From: an uncultured bacterium
GTDB taxonomy: Bacteria > Cyanobacteriota > Vampirovibrionia > Gastranaerophilales > Gastranaerophilaceae
DNA length: 64,000 nt
Direction of reading: 5' to 3'
NCBI GenBank assembly: GCA_949296425.1
Contig: CASFPN010000017.1
Coordinates: 1-64,000 of the forward strand
The notes beneath the pieces are model-generated. The model saw nothing but the letters and a program-made list of their open reading frames with translations, was not told the DNA's origin and did no database searches. Made by a program: the position numbers and the translations under genes. Positions within the stretch are counted from its first letter, which is position 1. Every line of letters begins with the position of its first letter. This document shows, piece by piece, positions 34,596 to 43,189 of this stretch.

Positions 34596-34624
34596 ATTAA
34601 TCATTATTCTTTTTTCAATAAAAA

Positions 34625-34696
34625 TGCCGACTATAGGAATCGAACCTACAACCTACGGTTTACAAAACCGTTGCTCTACCATTGAGCCAAGTCGGC
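34625..34696 (-). tRNA. tRNA-Thr (TGT)
   Basis: 72 nt. Acceptor GCCGACT / AGTCGGC, anticodon stem ACGGT / ACCGT with loop TTTGTAA (TGT), T-loop TTCGATT, discriminator A. CCA is not encoded. First gene of the cluster, 8 nt from the predicted transcription start. Confidence 0.97.
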
Positions 34697-34710
34697 AAGT
34701 CACATGTACT

Positions 34711-34739
34711 ATTCTATTAAGAAAATATTAAAATGTCAA
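34711..34739 (-). promoter_or_regulatory. Promoter of the Thr-Thr-Tyr tRNA cluster
   Basis: On the minus strand TTGACA (34739-34734), a 17-nt spacer and TAGAAT (34716-34711). Transcription would start near 34704. Confidence 0.8.
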
Positions 34740-34751
34740 TACTATCTTTTC

Positions 34752-34890
34752 AGAATTTATATTGCAGTTTACGCTAGCTACTGGTAGTCATGCTGAACTC
34801 GTTTCACCATCTGATAAACGCTCAGATTCAGAAGCAAGTTCGCAATGACAATAGTGAGTTAGTCTATTGTAAATTTGCATATAAATCCAA
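34752..34890. repeat. Palindromic intergenic element (copy B)
   Basis: Outer arms GAATTTATATTGCAGTTTAC (left) and GTAAATTTGCATATAAATCC (right) are imperfect inverted repeats. Inner arms GTCATGCTGAACTCGTTTC and GAAGCAAGTTCGCAATGACA are also inverted repeats. Copies A (1-69) and C (37044-37254) share both arm sets. An ORF passing through it is chance. Confidence 0.75.
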
Positions 34891-34942
34891 TCTTTTTTGC
34901 TATATAATATTTTTAGATTTTTTTTTAGAAAGGCTGAATTTT

Positions 34943-35284
34943 ATGACAAAATATTTTACTCCGATATTGCTTTTAACAATTTCAAATGTATTTATGACGT
35001 TTGCATGGTACGGACATTTGAAACATAAATCCGCTGCTCTGTGGGCAGTTATTCTTATAAGCTGGGGCATTGCGTTTTTTGAATACTGTTTTCAGGTTCC
35101 TGCGAACAGAATAGGCAGTTATGTATATTCTGCAGCTCAGCTAAAAACTATTCAGGAAGTTATAACATTATTAGTTTTTAGTGTTTTTTCAGTCTTATAC
35201 CTTAAAGAAGAATTTAAATGGAATTACTTTGTAGGATTTATTTTTATAATTTTTGCAGTATTTTTTATATTTAAAAAATGGTAG
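34943..35284 (+). CDS. DMT-family small membrane protein (DUF486)
   Basis: The 113-residue protein has four membrane segments. ISNVFMTFAWYGHLK and WGIAFFEYCFQVPANRIG are the conserved parts of the DUF486 (COG3169) family, small relatives of drug/metabolite transporters. Function is not known. AGAAAGG stands 10 nt before ATG 34943; earlier in-frame starts fall in the repeat element and are rejected. Confidence 0.88.
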   Translation: MTKYFTPILLLTISNVFMTFAWYGHLKHKSAALWAVILISWGIAFFEYCFQVPANRIGSYVYSAAQLKTIQEVITLLVFSVFSVLYLKEEFKWNYFVGFIFIIFAVFFIFKKW

Positions 35285-35298
35285 AAAGTTAGGTAAAA

Positions 35299-35370
35299 AG
35301 CGGAAGACGGGACTCGAACCCGCGACGTCAACCTTGGGAAGGTTGCATTCTACCACTGAATTACTTCCGC
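35299..35370 (-). tRNA. tRNA-Gly (CCC)
   Basis: 72 nt. Acceptor GCGGAAG / CTTCCGC, discriminator T, anticodon stem CAACC / GGTTG with loop TTCCCAA (CCC), T-loop TTCGAGT. CCA is not encoded. Its D-arm is nearly identical to that of tRNA-Gly(GCC). Confidence 0.96.
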
Positions 35371-35382
35371 AATTATATCTTT

Positions 35383-35411
35383 ATAGTATCTCCAAAATGT
35401 TATTTTGTAAA
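35383..35411 (-). promoter_or_regulatory. Probable promoter of tRNA-Gly(CCC)
   Basis: Minus strand TTTACA (35411-35406), 17-nt spacer, TACTAT (35388-35383). It overlaps the last codons of the glycosyltransferase gene. Confidence 0.5.
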
Positions 35412-36845
35412 GATTATAAGTGCATTTAAATTGTTATCAATATAAAATTTGAAATTATTTTTTTGTTTAGCCCATTCATAGACACTTTTAAGTCTTTTCT
35501 TTTTGGCTTTATAGTGGGCATACACGTAATAATATGTTTTGTTGTTTTCTAAACTTTCAAGATTATTAATATAATCTTCATCAGTTATCTCGTTATTTTC
35601 AACAATTATTCTGGCATTGGTATTTATTTTATTTTTGTAATACTCGTAAAGTATCTGATTTCCTTGAGGAATATAAATAATAGCATTTTCATCAGCAAGA
35701 TGGGCTGCAGTCTTCAGCGGGGTTAAGATATCTTCCGAAAAATACTGCTTTTTTATTATATTATTATAAGTTTGCGATGCCGCCGGAAGTATAAATAGCA
35801 ATGAGATAATAAATACTGTAATAATTTGTAAATATTTATTTTTTAAATTTATAAAATCAAAAGCTTTTGAGCCAAGAAGAATGCATTCAGGTGTAATAAA
35901 CATGATTAATCGAGATGAAAAAGGATATATTTTAAAATAAGCAAGTCCCAGAGTAATAAGTAGAGGAAACAGCAGAATATAAAATAAAATATTTTTATTG
36001 TTTTTTTTAAGAGAAAAAACTACAGTAAATAATATTAAATATAACGGAAAACTTTTATCAAAAAAATAATCTGAGCATTTTTTTAATATAGTATAAAGAT
36101 TTGAGAAGTTCCAGGTAATAAACGAACTTTCCCAATATGTATTTAAATATGTATTTATATGTAAATGTATGTTTATAAAATAATATATTATACAACTTAT
36201 AACTATCGGTATTAATGAAATTTTTATATCCATAAATAGTTTTTTGTCAAACAGGAGCAATGCCATAAACAAACCGCATATTGTAAATGCTGATGGGAAA
36301 GATAAATGCATAATTAATGCGCACATAAATCCGAATAATAGTATTTTTTTACTATCTGAACTATGTTTGCGTATATAAAAATAACTTAATAGAACAATAA
36401 TAGAACATAATATATCTGTTGAGTATTGTTTAAATTCTTGTGCATAGTAGCATATAGGGTAACATAGAGAAAACATAAGAACAGAAATTAAAGCAGAAAA
36501 TTTTTTTACCAGAAATTTTGCGGATAAAACATAAAAAAGTATTAATGAGATAATAGAACTAATTAGCGGAATAATACGCAGCAATAGCTCTTTTTCGGGG
36601 GGGGGGCACATATAAATGAGTTTGGATAGGTACATAAACAATTGAGGTGCTGCTTGGTTATACTGAAGGGGTTGGAAGAAATTCCAGGTGTTTTGAATAC
36701 TGAGCGCAAGTGCGCATTCATCATTCCATAAAGGCCTGTTATATGAATAGAATAAAATTCTTAAAAAAATACCAATTGCTATACAAGTAAATATTAATAA
36801 TTTGTATTTATCAATATTTTTTATAAAAGTTTTAATATTTTTCAT
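35400..36845 (-). CDS. GT39-like membrane glycosyltransferase with in-frame C10 tract
   Basis: The product is about 481 residues with 9-11 membrane segments and a C-terminal soluble part. RPLWNDECALAL after the first segment matches the acidic-residue loop of GT-C enzymes such as ArnT/PMT-like transferases, which move a sugar from a polyprenyl carrier to a protein or lipid on the outer face. A C10 run (coding strand) at 36606-36597 codes the end of Cys and three Pro near residue 80; at ten bases the frame is intact, so the gene is on. One base gained or lost would end the protein early. Start ATG 36845 is preferred over 36869 because GGGGAAG stands 6 nt upstream. Confidence 0.75.
   Translation of the reverse strand: MKNIKTFIKNIDKYKLLIFTCIAIGIFLRILFYSYNRPLWNDECALALSIQNTWNFFQPLQYNQAAPQLFMYLSKLIYMCPPPEKELLLRIIPLISSIISLILFYVLSAKFLVKKFSALISVLMFSLCYPICYYAQEFKQYSTDILCSIIVLLSYFYIRKHSSDSKKILLFGFMCALIMHLSFPSAFTICGLFMALLLFDKKLFMDIKISLIPIVISCIIYYFINIHLHINTYLNTYWESSFITWNFSNLYTILKKCSDYFFDKSFPLYLILFTVVFSLKKNNKNILFYILLFPLLITLGLAYFKIYPFSSRLIMFITPECILLGSKAFDFINLKNKYLQIITVFIISLLFILPAASQTYNNIIKKQYFSEDILTPLKTAAHLADENAIIYIPQGNQILYEYYKNKINTNARIIVENNEITDEDYINNLESLENNKTYYYVYAHYKAKKKRLKSVYEWAKQKNNFKFYIDNNLNALIIFTK
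36597..36606 (-). repeat. C10/G10 homopolymer in the glycosyltransferase gene
   Basis: Ten Gs on the plus strand, preceded by C and followed by CACA. It lies in the coding region of the GT39-like gene and is in frame. Confidence 0.95.
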
Positions 36846-36882
36846 TTTATACTTCCCCAAAAAACTCATTTTAATATTTATT

Positions 36883-36912
36883 AAAAAGACTCACCTTATG
36901 GTGAGTCTTTTT
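36883..36912 (-). terminator. Terminator after tRNA-Gly(GCC)
   Basis: Stem AAAAAGACTCACC / GGTGAGTCTTTTT with a 4-nt loop, 5 nt from the tRNA 3' end. Confidence 0.93.
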
Positions 36913-36916
36913 AATA

Positions 36917-36988
36917 AGCGGGAGACGAGGCTCGAACTCGCGACATCTTCCTTGGCAAGGAAGCATTCTACCACTGAATTACCCCCGC
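36917..36988 (-). tRNA. tRNA-Gly (GCC)
   Basis: 72 nt. Acceptor GCGGGGG / CTCCCGC (one G-T pair), discriminator T, anticodon stem CTTCC / GGAAG with loop TTGCCAA (GCC), T-loop TTCGAGC. CCA is not encoded. A TTGC-rich -35 and TAATAC lie upstream on the minus strand. Confidence 0.97.
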
Positions 36989-37043
36989 ATCGGGTACTTT
37001 TTTAGTATTACATAAACATTTTTTTTTTGCAAGTATTTTTTTT

Positions 37044-37254
37044 AGGGACATATATCGCAGTTTACACTAAACAATATCTAAATTGTCACCCTGAACTTGT
37101 TTGACTGTTTTTGCCGAAATCTTTGATTGCTTGCAAAATGTCCCCGAGCAGGGGCTTATAAATGGTAAGATTCTGAAACAAGTTCGGAATGACATAACTG
37201 ATTTTGTCGGAACGCTTTGCTTATCCTACCATATGAATTGCGACATAAGTCCAT
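37044..37254. repeat. Palindromic intergenic element (copy C, full length)
   Basis: Outer arms GGACATATATCGCAGTTTAC and GAATTGCGACATAAGTCC are imperfect inverted repeats. Inner arms GTCACCCTGAACTTGTTT and GAAACAAGTTCGGAATGAC are inverted. A central hairpin CCCC-GAGCA-GGGG sits at 37142-37154. It fills the gap between tRNA-Gly and dnaE; no gene is seen in it. Confidence 0.78.
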
Positions 37255-37261
37255 CTTTTGT

Positions 37262-40200
37262 TTATACTGCAACAGCTTCTTCTTCTTCTTTATCATTTGC
37301 ATCCATTGAACGTACGTCTATGTCAATTCTGTCTGTGAATTGTTTTTTTAATTGATTTACAAGCGCGTTTGTACTTTCTACCCAGAAAACGGATGCCGCA
37401 AGTATTTTTACATCTTCATCATAATCTTTGAGCTTAAAAGTTACCGGATCGGAACCGGGATGGTGACATAAAATATTTTTTAGAAGCATAAGTTCTTCAT
37501 ATTTTAAATCATCAAGTATAGTTATTGTAAATATATTTGAATTATCAACGGTTTTTACATTTTCAACTATAAGAGAAGGCGGTTCATCATCGGAGCGTCT
37601 GTTTACTTTTCCCGATATAATTACGCGTTGCTCGCTCTGCAAAATATCTCCGTATTCCGCAATTTTTCCGTTAAATGCTACAACTTCAATTTTGCCGGAT
37701 AAATCTTCAACTGTTAAAAATCGTATAAATTTAGTTGGATCTTTTTTAGTCGGAATTTGACGCATTGTCGTGACAAGACCGCAGATTGTAACTATTTTAT
37801 CGTTAGGAAGTTCAGGAATTTCAGATATTTTATGCGTCATTAAAAACGGTAATTTGTCCCTGATAGTTGATAACGGGTGACTTGTTACGTAAAACCCGAG
37901 GAATTCTTTTTCAAAGTTTTGCAGAGTTCTTGCATCATATTCTTCGTCAGAGCCTGCAAGTTTAAATTTTGCCTCATCAACTTCCTCAGTATCGCCAAGC
38001 ATATCGAATAAGCTTCCCTGACCTGATTCTTTTGCCTTAGATTCTTTTGAGGCAGTAGCTGTAATATATTCAATATTATCCCACAGCTGTTTGCGGCTTT
38101 TTTCAATTGATGCGAATGCTCCTGCTTTAATTAAACCTTCCAGTGTTTTTTTATTTGAGCACTTTGTATCTAGCCGTTTTATGTAGTCATAAATTGATTT
38201 ATATTCGCCATTTTCTTCGCGCTCTTTAATAATTTCTTCAATAACGCCTTCTCCTACCTGTTTAATTGATGCAAGCCCGAAACGTATGTTATGTCCGTCC
38301 GGAGCATATTCAAGATAAGATTTGTTGATATCGGGCGGAAGAACTTTTATTCCATATTTTAAAGCTTCTTCAATATAGGCCTGGGTCTTATCCTGATCTC
38401 CGGCTACGCTGGATAAAAGTGCCGAGAGGTATTCAACCGGATAATGGCATTTTAAATATGCTGTTTGATAAGCTACAAAAGCATAAGCAGATGAATGTGC
38501 GCGGTTAAAGCAATATTGTGCGAAGTTTTCAATTTTTTCAAATAAATCTTCCGCCTCTGCTTTTTTCATGCCGTATTTTGCTGAACCCTGAACAAGTTTA
38601 TCTTTCTGGGCAGCCATTGCAGCCGGATCTTTGTGACCCATCATACGGCGAACCTGATCGGCCTGACCGAGTGAATAATCCGCCATTACCTGAAAGATCT
38701 GCATAATCTGTTCCTGATATACCATTGTTCCATAGGTATCTTTCAGGATTGGCTCAAGTCTCGGGTGTGCATAAGTAATAGCCTGACGGCCATGTTTTCT
38801 TTCAACAAAGTCATCAACCATGCCCGAACCTAAAGGGCCGGGTCTGAATAGGGCAACTAAAGCGCCTAAATCTTCAAACACATCAGGTTTTAATTTTTTT
38901 ACAAGACTTGTCATGCCTGAAGATTCAAGCTGGAATACTCCGACTGTTTCACCTCTTACAAGCATGTCGAATGTGGGTTTATCATCAAGCGGTATATGAT
39001 TAATATCAACATCTATTCCCTGACATCTTTTAACAAGTTTAACGGTTTTGTGTATCATTGTAAGATTTCGAAGCCCGAGAAAGTCCATTTTCAAAAGCTT
39101 CATTTTTTCCAGAATTTCTCTGTGATACTGCGTTATAATTATTCCGTCTTTGGAAGGCTGTACCGGTACAATCTGGTCAAGCGGTTTATATGAAATGATT
39201 ACGCCTGCGGCGTGCATGCCTATACCGCATTTAATACCTTCTACACATTTGGCCGTATCAATAACACGTTTTATTTCGGGATCTGTGTCGTAAAGATTTT
39301 TTAATTCTGAACCTTCAATCATTGAGCCTTCAATTGTGTCTTCAATTAAAGAGGCGGTTCTGTTACTTTTTGCGTATTCCATCCCGAATACTCTTGCGAC
39401 ACTTTTGAATGCGTTGCGGGCAGCAAGTGTGTTGAATGTGATAATCTGGCATACCTTATCTTCGCCGTATTTTTTTACAACGTAGTCAATTACTTCTCCG
39501 CGTTTTTCAATACAAAAATCTGTATCAATATCAGGCATGCTGAAACGTTCGGGGTTTAAGAATCTTTCAAACAACAGATGGTGACGTATTGGATCAAGAT
39601 CCGTAATATCAAGTGCGTAAGCAACAACCGAACCAGCTGCAGAACCCCTGCCAGGACCGACCGGAATATCATGGGTTTTGGCGTAGTGTATAAAATCCCA
39701 TGTAATAAGAAAATATGCAGAAAATCCCATTTTTTCAATTATGCTTAATTCATATTGAACGCGTTCTTTTAGTTCCGGTGTAATATTTTCTTCGCCGTAC
39801 TTTCTTTTTAAACCCTGCTGAACTAATTCTTCGAGATAAGAATCAGTTGTATGATTAGGCGGCACTGGGAAATCAGGTAATGGTGCTTCCCATTTTATTG
39901 TTACGTGGCATTGTTCTGCAATATCTACGGTGTTTTTAATACATTCATCAAAAGTCTCGGAATCCATCCATTTAAATGCGTCACGCATTTCAGAAACTGT
40001 TTTTACATAAAATTCGTTATTCGGAAAATGGAAGCGGTTTTCTTCATCTTTCATTGACTGAGTTTGCATGCACAAAAGTGTATCATGCCAGTCTGCATCT
40101 TCTTTTCTTAAATAATGGGAATCGTTTGTAATTATCATTTTGATTCCGAGTTCTTTTGCAATTTTAATTAAATCCGGATTGGTTCGTTTTTGATCATCCA

Positions 40201-40741
40201 ATCCGTGGTCTTGAAGTTCAATATAATAATCATCGCCGAACAAATCTTTGTAACGTTTGGCAACGGCTTTTGCTTCTTCATAGTCCCCTTTTAAAAGATT
40301 TTGGAGAACTTCTCCTCCTAAACAGGCTGAACAGCATATAATACCTTCATGATGTTCTTTTAAGAGTTCAAAATTTATTCTCGGCTTCATGTAAAATCCT
40401 TTGCAGGCAGCATCTGAGGCTAATTTTACAAGGTTCATGTAGCCTTCATTGTTTTTGGCAAGCAGTATAAGGTGATATCTGGGGTTGTTATTCGGATCGC
40501 GTTCGGTTATATCACCGTTATGAACATAAAATTCACAACCTATAATTGGTTTTATTCCTGCTTCTTTTGCTTCAAGATAAAGATCCAGCGCACCGTACAT
40601 GACACCATGGTCGGTTATGGCGACTGCAGGCATGTTATTTTCCTTTGCAAAATTACAAAGGTCTTTTAATTTTATTGCTCCATCCAGCAGTGAAAATTCG
40701 CTGTGAAGATGTAGCGGTACAAATTGTGTGTCTTTGTCCAT
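37262..40741 (-). CDS. dnaE: DNA polymerase III alpha subunit
   Basis: The 1159-residue replicative polymerase has an N-terminal PHP domain (about 8-210; LHLHSEFSLLDG, ITDHGVMYGA). The polymerase core has the conserved PDIDTDFC triad region near 405 and GPGRGSAAGS near 370. It continues through the tandem HhH and OB-fold (about 975-1060) to a C-terminal tau-binding part ending in a Glu-rich tail. Length matches bacterial DnaE1. The -10 TAAAAT with TG extension ends 7 nt before the ATG and no ribosome binding site is present. Confidence 0.97.
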   Translation of the reverse strand: MDKDTQFVPLHLHSEFSLLDGAIKLKDLCNFAKENNMPAVAITDHGVMYGALDLYLEAKEAGIKPIIGCEFYVHNGDITERDPNNNPRYHLILLAKNNEGYMNLVKLASDAACKGFYMKPRINFELLKEHHEGIICCSACLGGEVLQNLLKGDYEEAKAVAKRYKDLFGDDYYIELQDHGLDDQKRTNPDLIKIAKELGIKMIITNDSHYLRKEDADWHDTLLCMQTQSMKDEENRFHFPNNEFYVKTVSEMRDAFKWMDSETFDECIKNTVDIAEQCHVTIKWEAPLPDFPVPPNHTTDSYLEELVQQGLKRKYGEENITPELKERVQYELSIIEKMGFSAYFLITWDFIHYAKTHDIPVGPGRGSAAGSVVAYALDITDLDPIRHHLLFERFLNPERFSMPDIDTDFCIEKRGEVIDYVVKKYGEDKVCQIITFNTLAARNAFKSVARVFGMEYAKSNRTASLIEDTIEGSMIEGSELKNLYDTDPEIKRVIDTAKCVEGIKCGIGMHAAGVIISYKPLDQIVPVQPSKDGIIITQYHREILEKMKLLKMDFLGLRNLTMIHKTVKLVKRCQGIDVDINHIPLDDKPTFDMLVRGETVGVFQLESSGMTSLVKKLKPDVFEDLGALVALFRPGPLGSGMVDDFVERKHGRQAITYAHPRLEPILKDTYGTMVYQEQIMQIFQVMADYSLGQADQVRRMMGHKDPAAMAAQKDKLVQGSAKYGMKKAEAEDLFEKIENFAQYCFNRAHSSAYAFVAYQTAYLKCHYPVEYLSALLSSVAGDQDKTQAYIEEALKYGIKVLPPDINKSYLEYAPDGHNIRFGLASIKQVGEGVIEEIIKEREENGEYKSIYDYIKRLDTKCSNKKTLEGLIKAGAFASIEKSRKQLWDNIEYITATASKESKAKESGQGSLFDMLGDTEEVDEAKFKLAGSDEEYDARTLQNFEKEFLGFYVTSHPLSTIRDKLPFLMTHKISEIPELPNDKIVTICGLVTTMRQIPTKKDPTKFIRFLTVEDLSGKIEVVAFNGKIAEYGDILQSEQRVIISGKVNRRSDDEPPSLIVENVKTVDNSNIFTITILDDLKYEELMLLKNILCHHPGSDPVTFKLKDYDEDVKILAASVFWVESTNALVNQLKKQFTDRIDIDVRSMDANDKEEEEAVAV

Positions 40742-40747
40742 AATAAA

Positions 40748-40753
40748 ATTTTA
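40748..40753 (-). promoter_or_regulatory. Extended -10 element, leaderless, for dnaE
   Basis: TGT-TAAAAT on the minus strand; the hexamer is separated from ATG 40741 by TTTATT. Confidence 0.55.
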
Positions 40754-40877
40754 ACACGATGAATTTGTAAAATGGTTTAATGTTAAAGAATGTAATTTTC
40801 TATTAAGATTTCTGAAATAAATTAGCGATTTTGAGGAAGTTTATGTTTTTAAATAAATAATTGGAAAGGTGATATTA

Positions 40878-41046
40878 ATGATTCAAACTGTCGGAATGAA
40901 TATAATTTGGAAATTCCGCAAATCAAAGATTACGCCCTTCAGGGATCGGCGGGAACTGTTAAATCATTAAAAAAGACGAATTGTTTGAACTATATAACAA
41001 AATAGTAAATAAGCTTGAGGGCTCGAAAGTTCCAGAGTATTGCTAA
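40878..41046 (+). pseudogene. Frameshifted fragment of a small unknown gene
   Basis: GGAAAGG at 40863-40869 precedes ATG 40878, but that frame ends at TAA 40968-40970. Another frame reads YNLEIPQIKDYALQGSAG then TVKSLKK up to an A-rich stretch near 40972. After a one-base shift it continues DELFELYNKIVNKLEGSKV and ends at TAA 41044-41046. The two parts join into one plausible 50-60-residue protein end, so this looks like a decayed gene. The family is not recognised. The rest of the 340-bp gap between dnaE and the WYL genes shows no other feature. Confidence 0.5.
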
Positions 41047-41081
41047 AGCAACTATATTATAATAAATAAATCAATTATTTT

Positions 41082-42008
41082 TTATTCATAATTTGCCAGA
41101 GTTCTGTTTATTCGCTCTATCATTTCTTCTTTCAAAAATTTAGGAGAAACAATTGAGCACTGGGTGCCGTAACGCATTAAACGTTTGGTTAAAAGGTTTA
41201 AATCTTCATTTTTATTTATAATAATTAAACTTCCGTCATACTCAATTTTATCAACTCTTTCCCAATCGCGTAGTTTATAATTTTTTGCAAGTTTGTTTTT
41301 TATTCTGTAGACTACAGTTGTTGGTATTGACTGTACCGAAGAAGCTATTGGCAACTGCTTAATTGATTTTATATTATCCGTCACAATGTCATAAACTCTT
41401 GAACCGTTATTTCCGAGAACACGCAGACATAGTTTGCGTTTCTCGTATATTTGTTCAAGAGGAGAGCATAAGAGATTTATATCTTCTCCTTTTTCATCTG
41501 TAAAGATAATTTCCAGTTTTTGTTTATCTTGGCATAATTTTGCACAATATTTAAGTTGCTCTGTTATTTCTGCATTGGCAAATTCAAGATAAAGATTCTG
41601 CGTGCTGTTTTCCACCTGGCATATATTCTGTGCTGATTCATCAAAACGTAATTCAAGCGCCCTGATAAACGAATCAAAATTAACTTTAGTTTTTCCTTCC
41701 GGAAGAATATCTCCGGCCTGTTTTAATATTTTTATACTTTTCAAATCATTTAGATCAAATTTCAGTTTGTAAAGGGAAGACAGCATTCTGTATTTATGAT
41801 TAATTTTTTTTACCTTGATGCCGAATATTTTCATTGCATTAAGGTATTTGTTTAAAGTTACATGAGTATTTGATTTTCCGTTATATTCGCCGTCTGAAAA
41901 GTGATTAATAACTTTTTTGAATTCTACGTCGCCACTGTAAAGCATTTTTATGAACTCAAAAAGTTTGACACAGGCATCATTGTATTTTTCCGTCAATTTT
42001 TTACTCAC
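41082..42008 (-). CDS. WYL-domain transcriptional regulator (second of pair)
   Basis: The 308-residue protein has an N-terminal helix-turn-helix region (about 1-75) and a WYL-like domain from about 155 (LEIIFTDEKGEDINLLCSPL, RKLCLRVLG). A C-terminal WCX-like extension follows (about 225-305; NEDLNLLTKRLMRYGTQCSIVSPKFL). It pairs with the upstream gene, overlapping it by 8 nt. The tandem arrangement is like PafB-PafC, which senses DNA damage in actinobacteria; that function is not shown here. Confidence 0.72.
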   Translation of the reverse strand: MSKKLTEKYNDACVKLFEFIKMLYSGDVEFKKVINHFSDGEYNGKSNTHVTLNKYLNAMKIFGIKVKKINHKYRMLSSLYKLKFDLNDLKSIKILKQAGDILPEGKTKVNFDSFIRALELRFDESAQNICQVENSTQNLYLEFANAEITEQLKYCAKLCQDKQKLEIIFTDEKGEDINLLCSPLEQIYEKRKLCLRVLGNNGSRVYDIVTDNIKSIKQLPIASSVQSIPTTVVYRIKNKLAKNYKLRDWERVDKIEYDGSLIIINKNEDLNLLTKRLMRYGTQCSIVSPKFLKEEMIERINRTLANYE

Positions 42009-42945
42009 AATAATACCCCGCTTTCATATCTTTTAACAGTTCGGTAAATTTATTTTTAAAATCATCAGGATGAATAATCTTACATAAAGGTCCGTATTCA
42101 AGCAGACGTTGTTTCAGTAAAAATTCATTAGAAGTAATGACTTCTATAACAGTTTTATTTTTATTTTGTCCTATTATTTTTTCATTTTCACTTAACTGTA
42201 TTTTATCAGGTTCACAATCAAGTTCATAGATTGCCCTAATAATTTGAAGATCATTGGGGATTGTCTTTCCAAGCTTAATTTCTTTGATTTTATTTATTCT
42301 GTTTACAAGGAAACTGCCATACTGTTTGTATTCAAATCCGATTCCATAAAGATAAATTTTCCCGTTTGAAATGTCTATTTTATCGGCAATAATTTCGATG
42401 TCTTTTTTGCCTGTATTTGGTGATGAATAATTTATAACTATTTGTTCTTTTTTGTCACAGCAGTCAAGCAGGTCTTTTAACAAATTTTTATTAATATCTT
42501 TAAGCATAGAGATTTTTTTCATATCAGCTACAAATTTATCATTTTTTATGTAGCTGCCGATTTTTTCAAAAAAATCATCCATTGCTAAAAGTTCTGTGAT
42601 ATCCATGTTTTTTACGATACTTTTGTAGACTTTAGTAATACTTTGAATTTGTTCTGTGCTTAGGTTTAATTCAAACGGGTGAGAGATAATCATATATCTT
42701 GATATTTTGTCTTCACCTCTCACTCTTTTAATTTCACATCCGATTCTTTTTAAAGAATTTATATAAACTCTCATTGTGTCGATAGAAATTTTTTCTCTTA
42801 AATAAGGATGATTAAAAAAATAATCACAAATTTCCTGATAGGATTTGGGGCCTTCCGCGAGGAGTGAAAAAAGTATCAAAGCCTTGTAGCCTGTGAAAGA
42901 CATAAGATTGTATGTGATTTTTTGATTTTTTAAAAATTCTTTCAT
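42001..42945 (-). CDS. WYL-domain transcriptional regulator (first of pair)
   Basis: The 314-residue protein has a winged-helix-like N-terminal region (about 18-85; YKALILFSLLAEGPKSYQEI, ISIDTMRVYINSLKRIGCEI). It has a WYL-like domain from about 165 (EQIVINYSSPNTGKKDIEII, GKIYLYGIGFEYKQYGSFLV) and a WCX-like end with LLKQRLLEYGPLCKIIHP. That end mirrors the partner's MRYGTQCSIVSP, so the two are paralogues. Ligand and targets are unknown. A TTGTAC/TAAAAT promoter is likely about 40 nt upstream. Confidence 0.75.
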   Translation of the reverse strand: MKEFLKNQKITYNLMSFTGYKALILFSLLAEGPKSYQEICDYFFNHPYLREKISIDTMRVYINSLKRIGCEIKRVRGEDKISRYMIISHPFELNLSTEQIQSITKVYKSIVKNMDITELLAMDDFFEKIGSYIKNDKFVADMKKISMLKDINKNLLKDLLDCCDKKEQIVINYSSPNTGKKDIEIIADKIDISNGKIYLYGIGFEYKQYGSFLVNRINKIKEIKLGKTIPNDLQIIRAIYELDCEPDKIQLSENEKIIGQNKNKTVIEVITSNEFLLKQRLLEYGPLCKIIHPDDFKNKFTELLKDMKAGYYCE

Positions 42946-43189
42946 AAGTTCCCCGCCTATATTTTACTATAAAATAAAAGGCATGTACAAGTTAATATTG
43001 CGTACTATAAATTTTTTTTGTCAAACAAATTCTTTTATATTTTTACGTAATTTCATTAAATTTTCTTCATTAAGATTTAAGAACTTGAATTTTTCCTTGA
43101 AGTAATAAGGGGCATGGTCAATTGTAAATTTTATTTTATTTTTCTTTACTTGTCAAATTTGTTACTTAGTTTTACATTGAATCTTGTAG

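Noticed and set aside
34262-34731. Three overlapping plus-strand ORFs of 80-112 codons
   Set aside because: They run antisense through tRNA-Tyr and the two tRNA-Thr genes and have no ribosome binding site; their codons come from tRNA sequence.
34790-34942. N-terminal extension of the DUF486 gene
   Set aside because: It passes through palindromic element B; the family starts at the ATG at 34943, which has AGAAAGG.
37101-37355. 84-codon plus-strand ORF
   Set aside because: It lies in palindromic element C and antisense to the dnaE 3' end.
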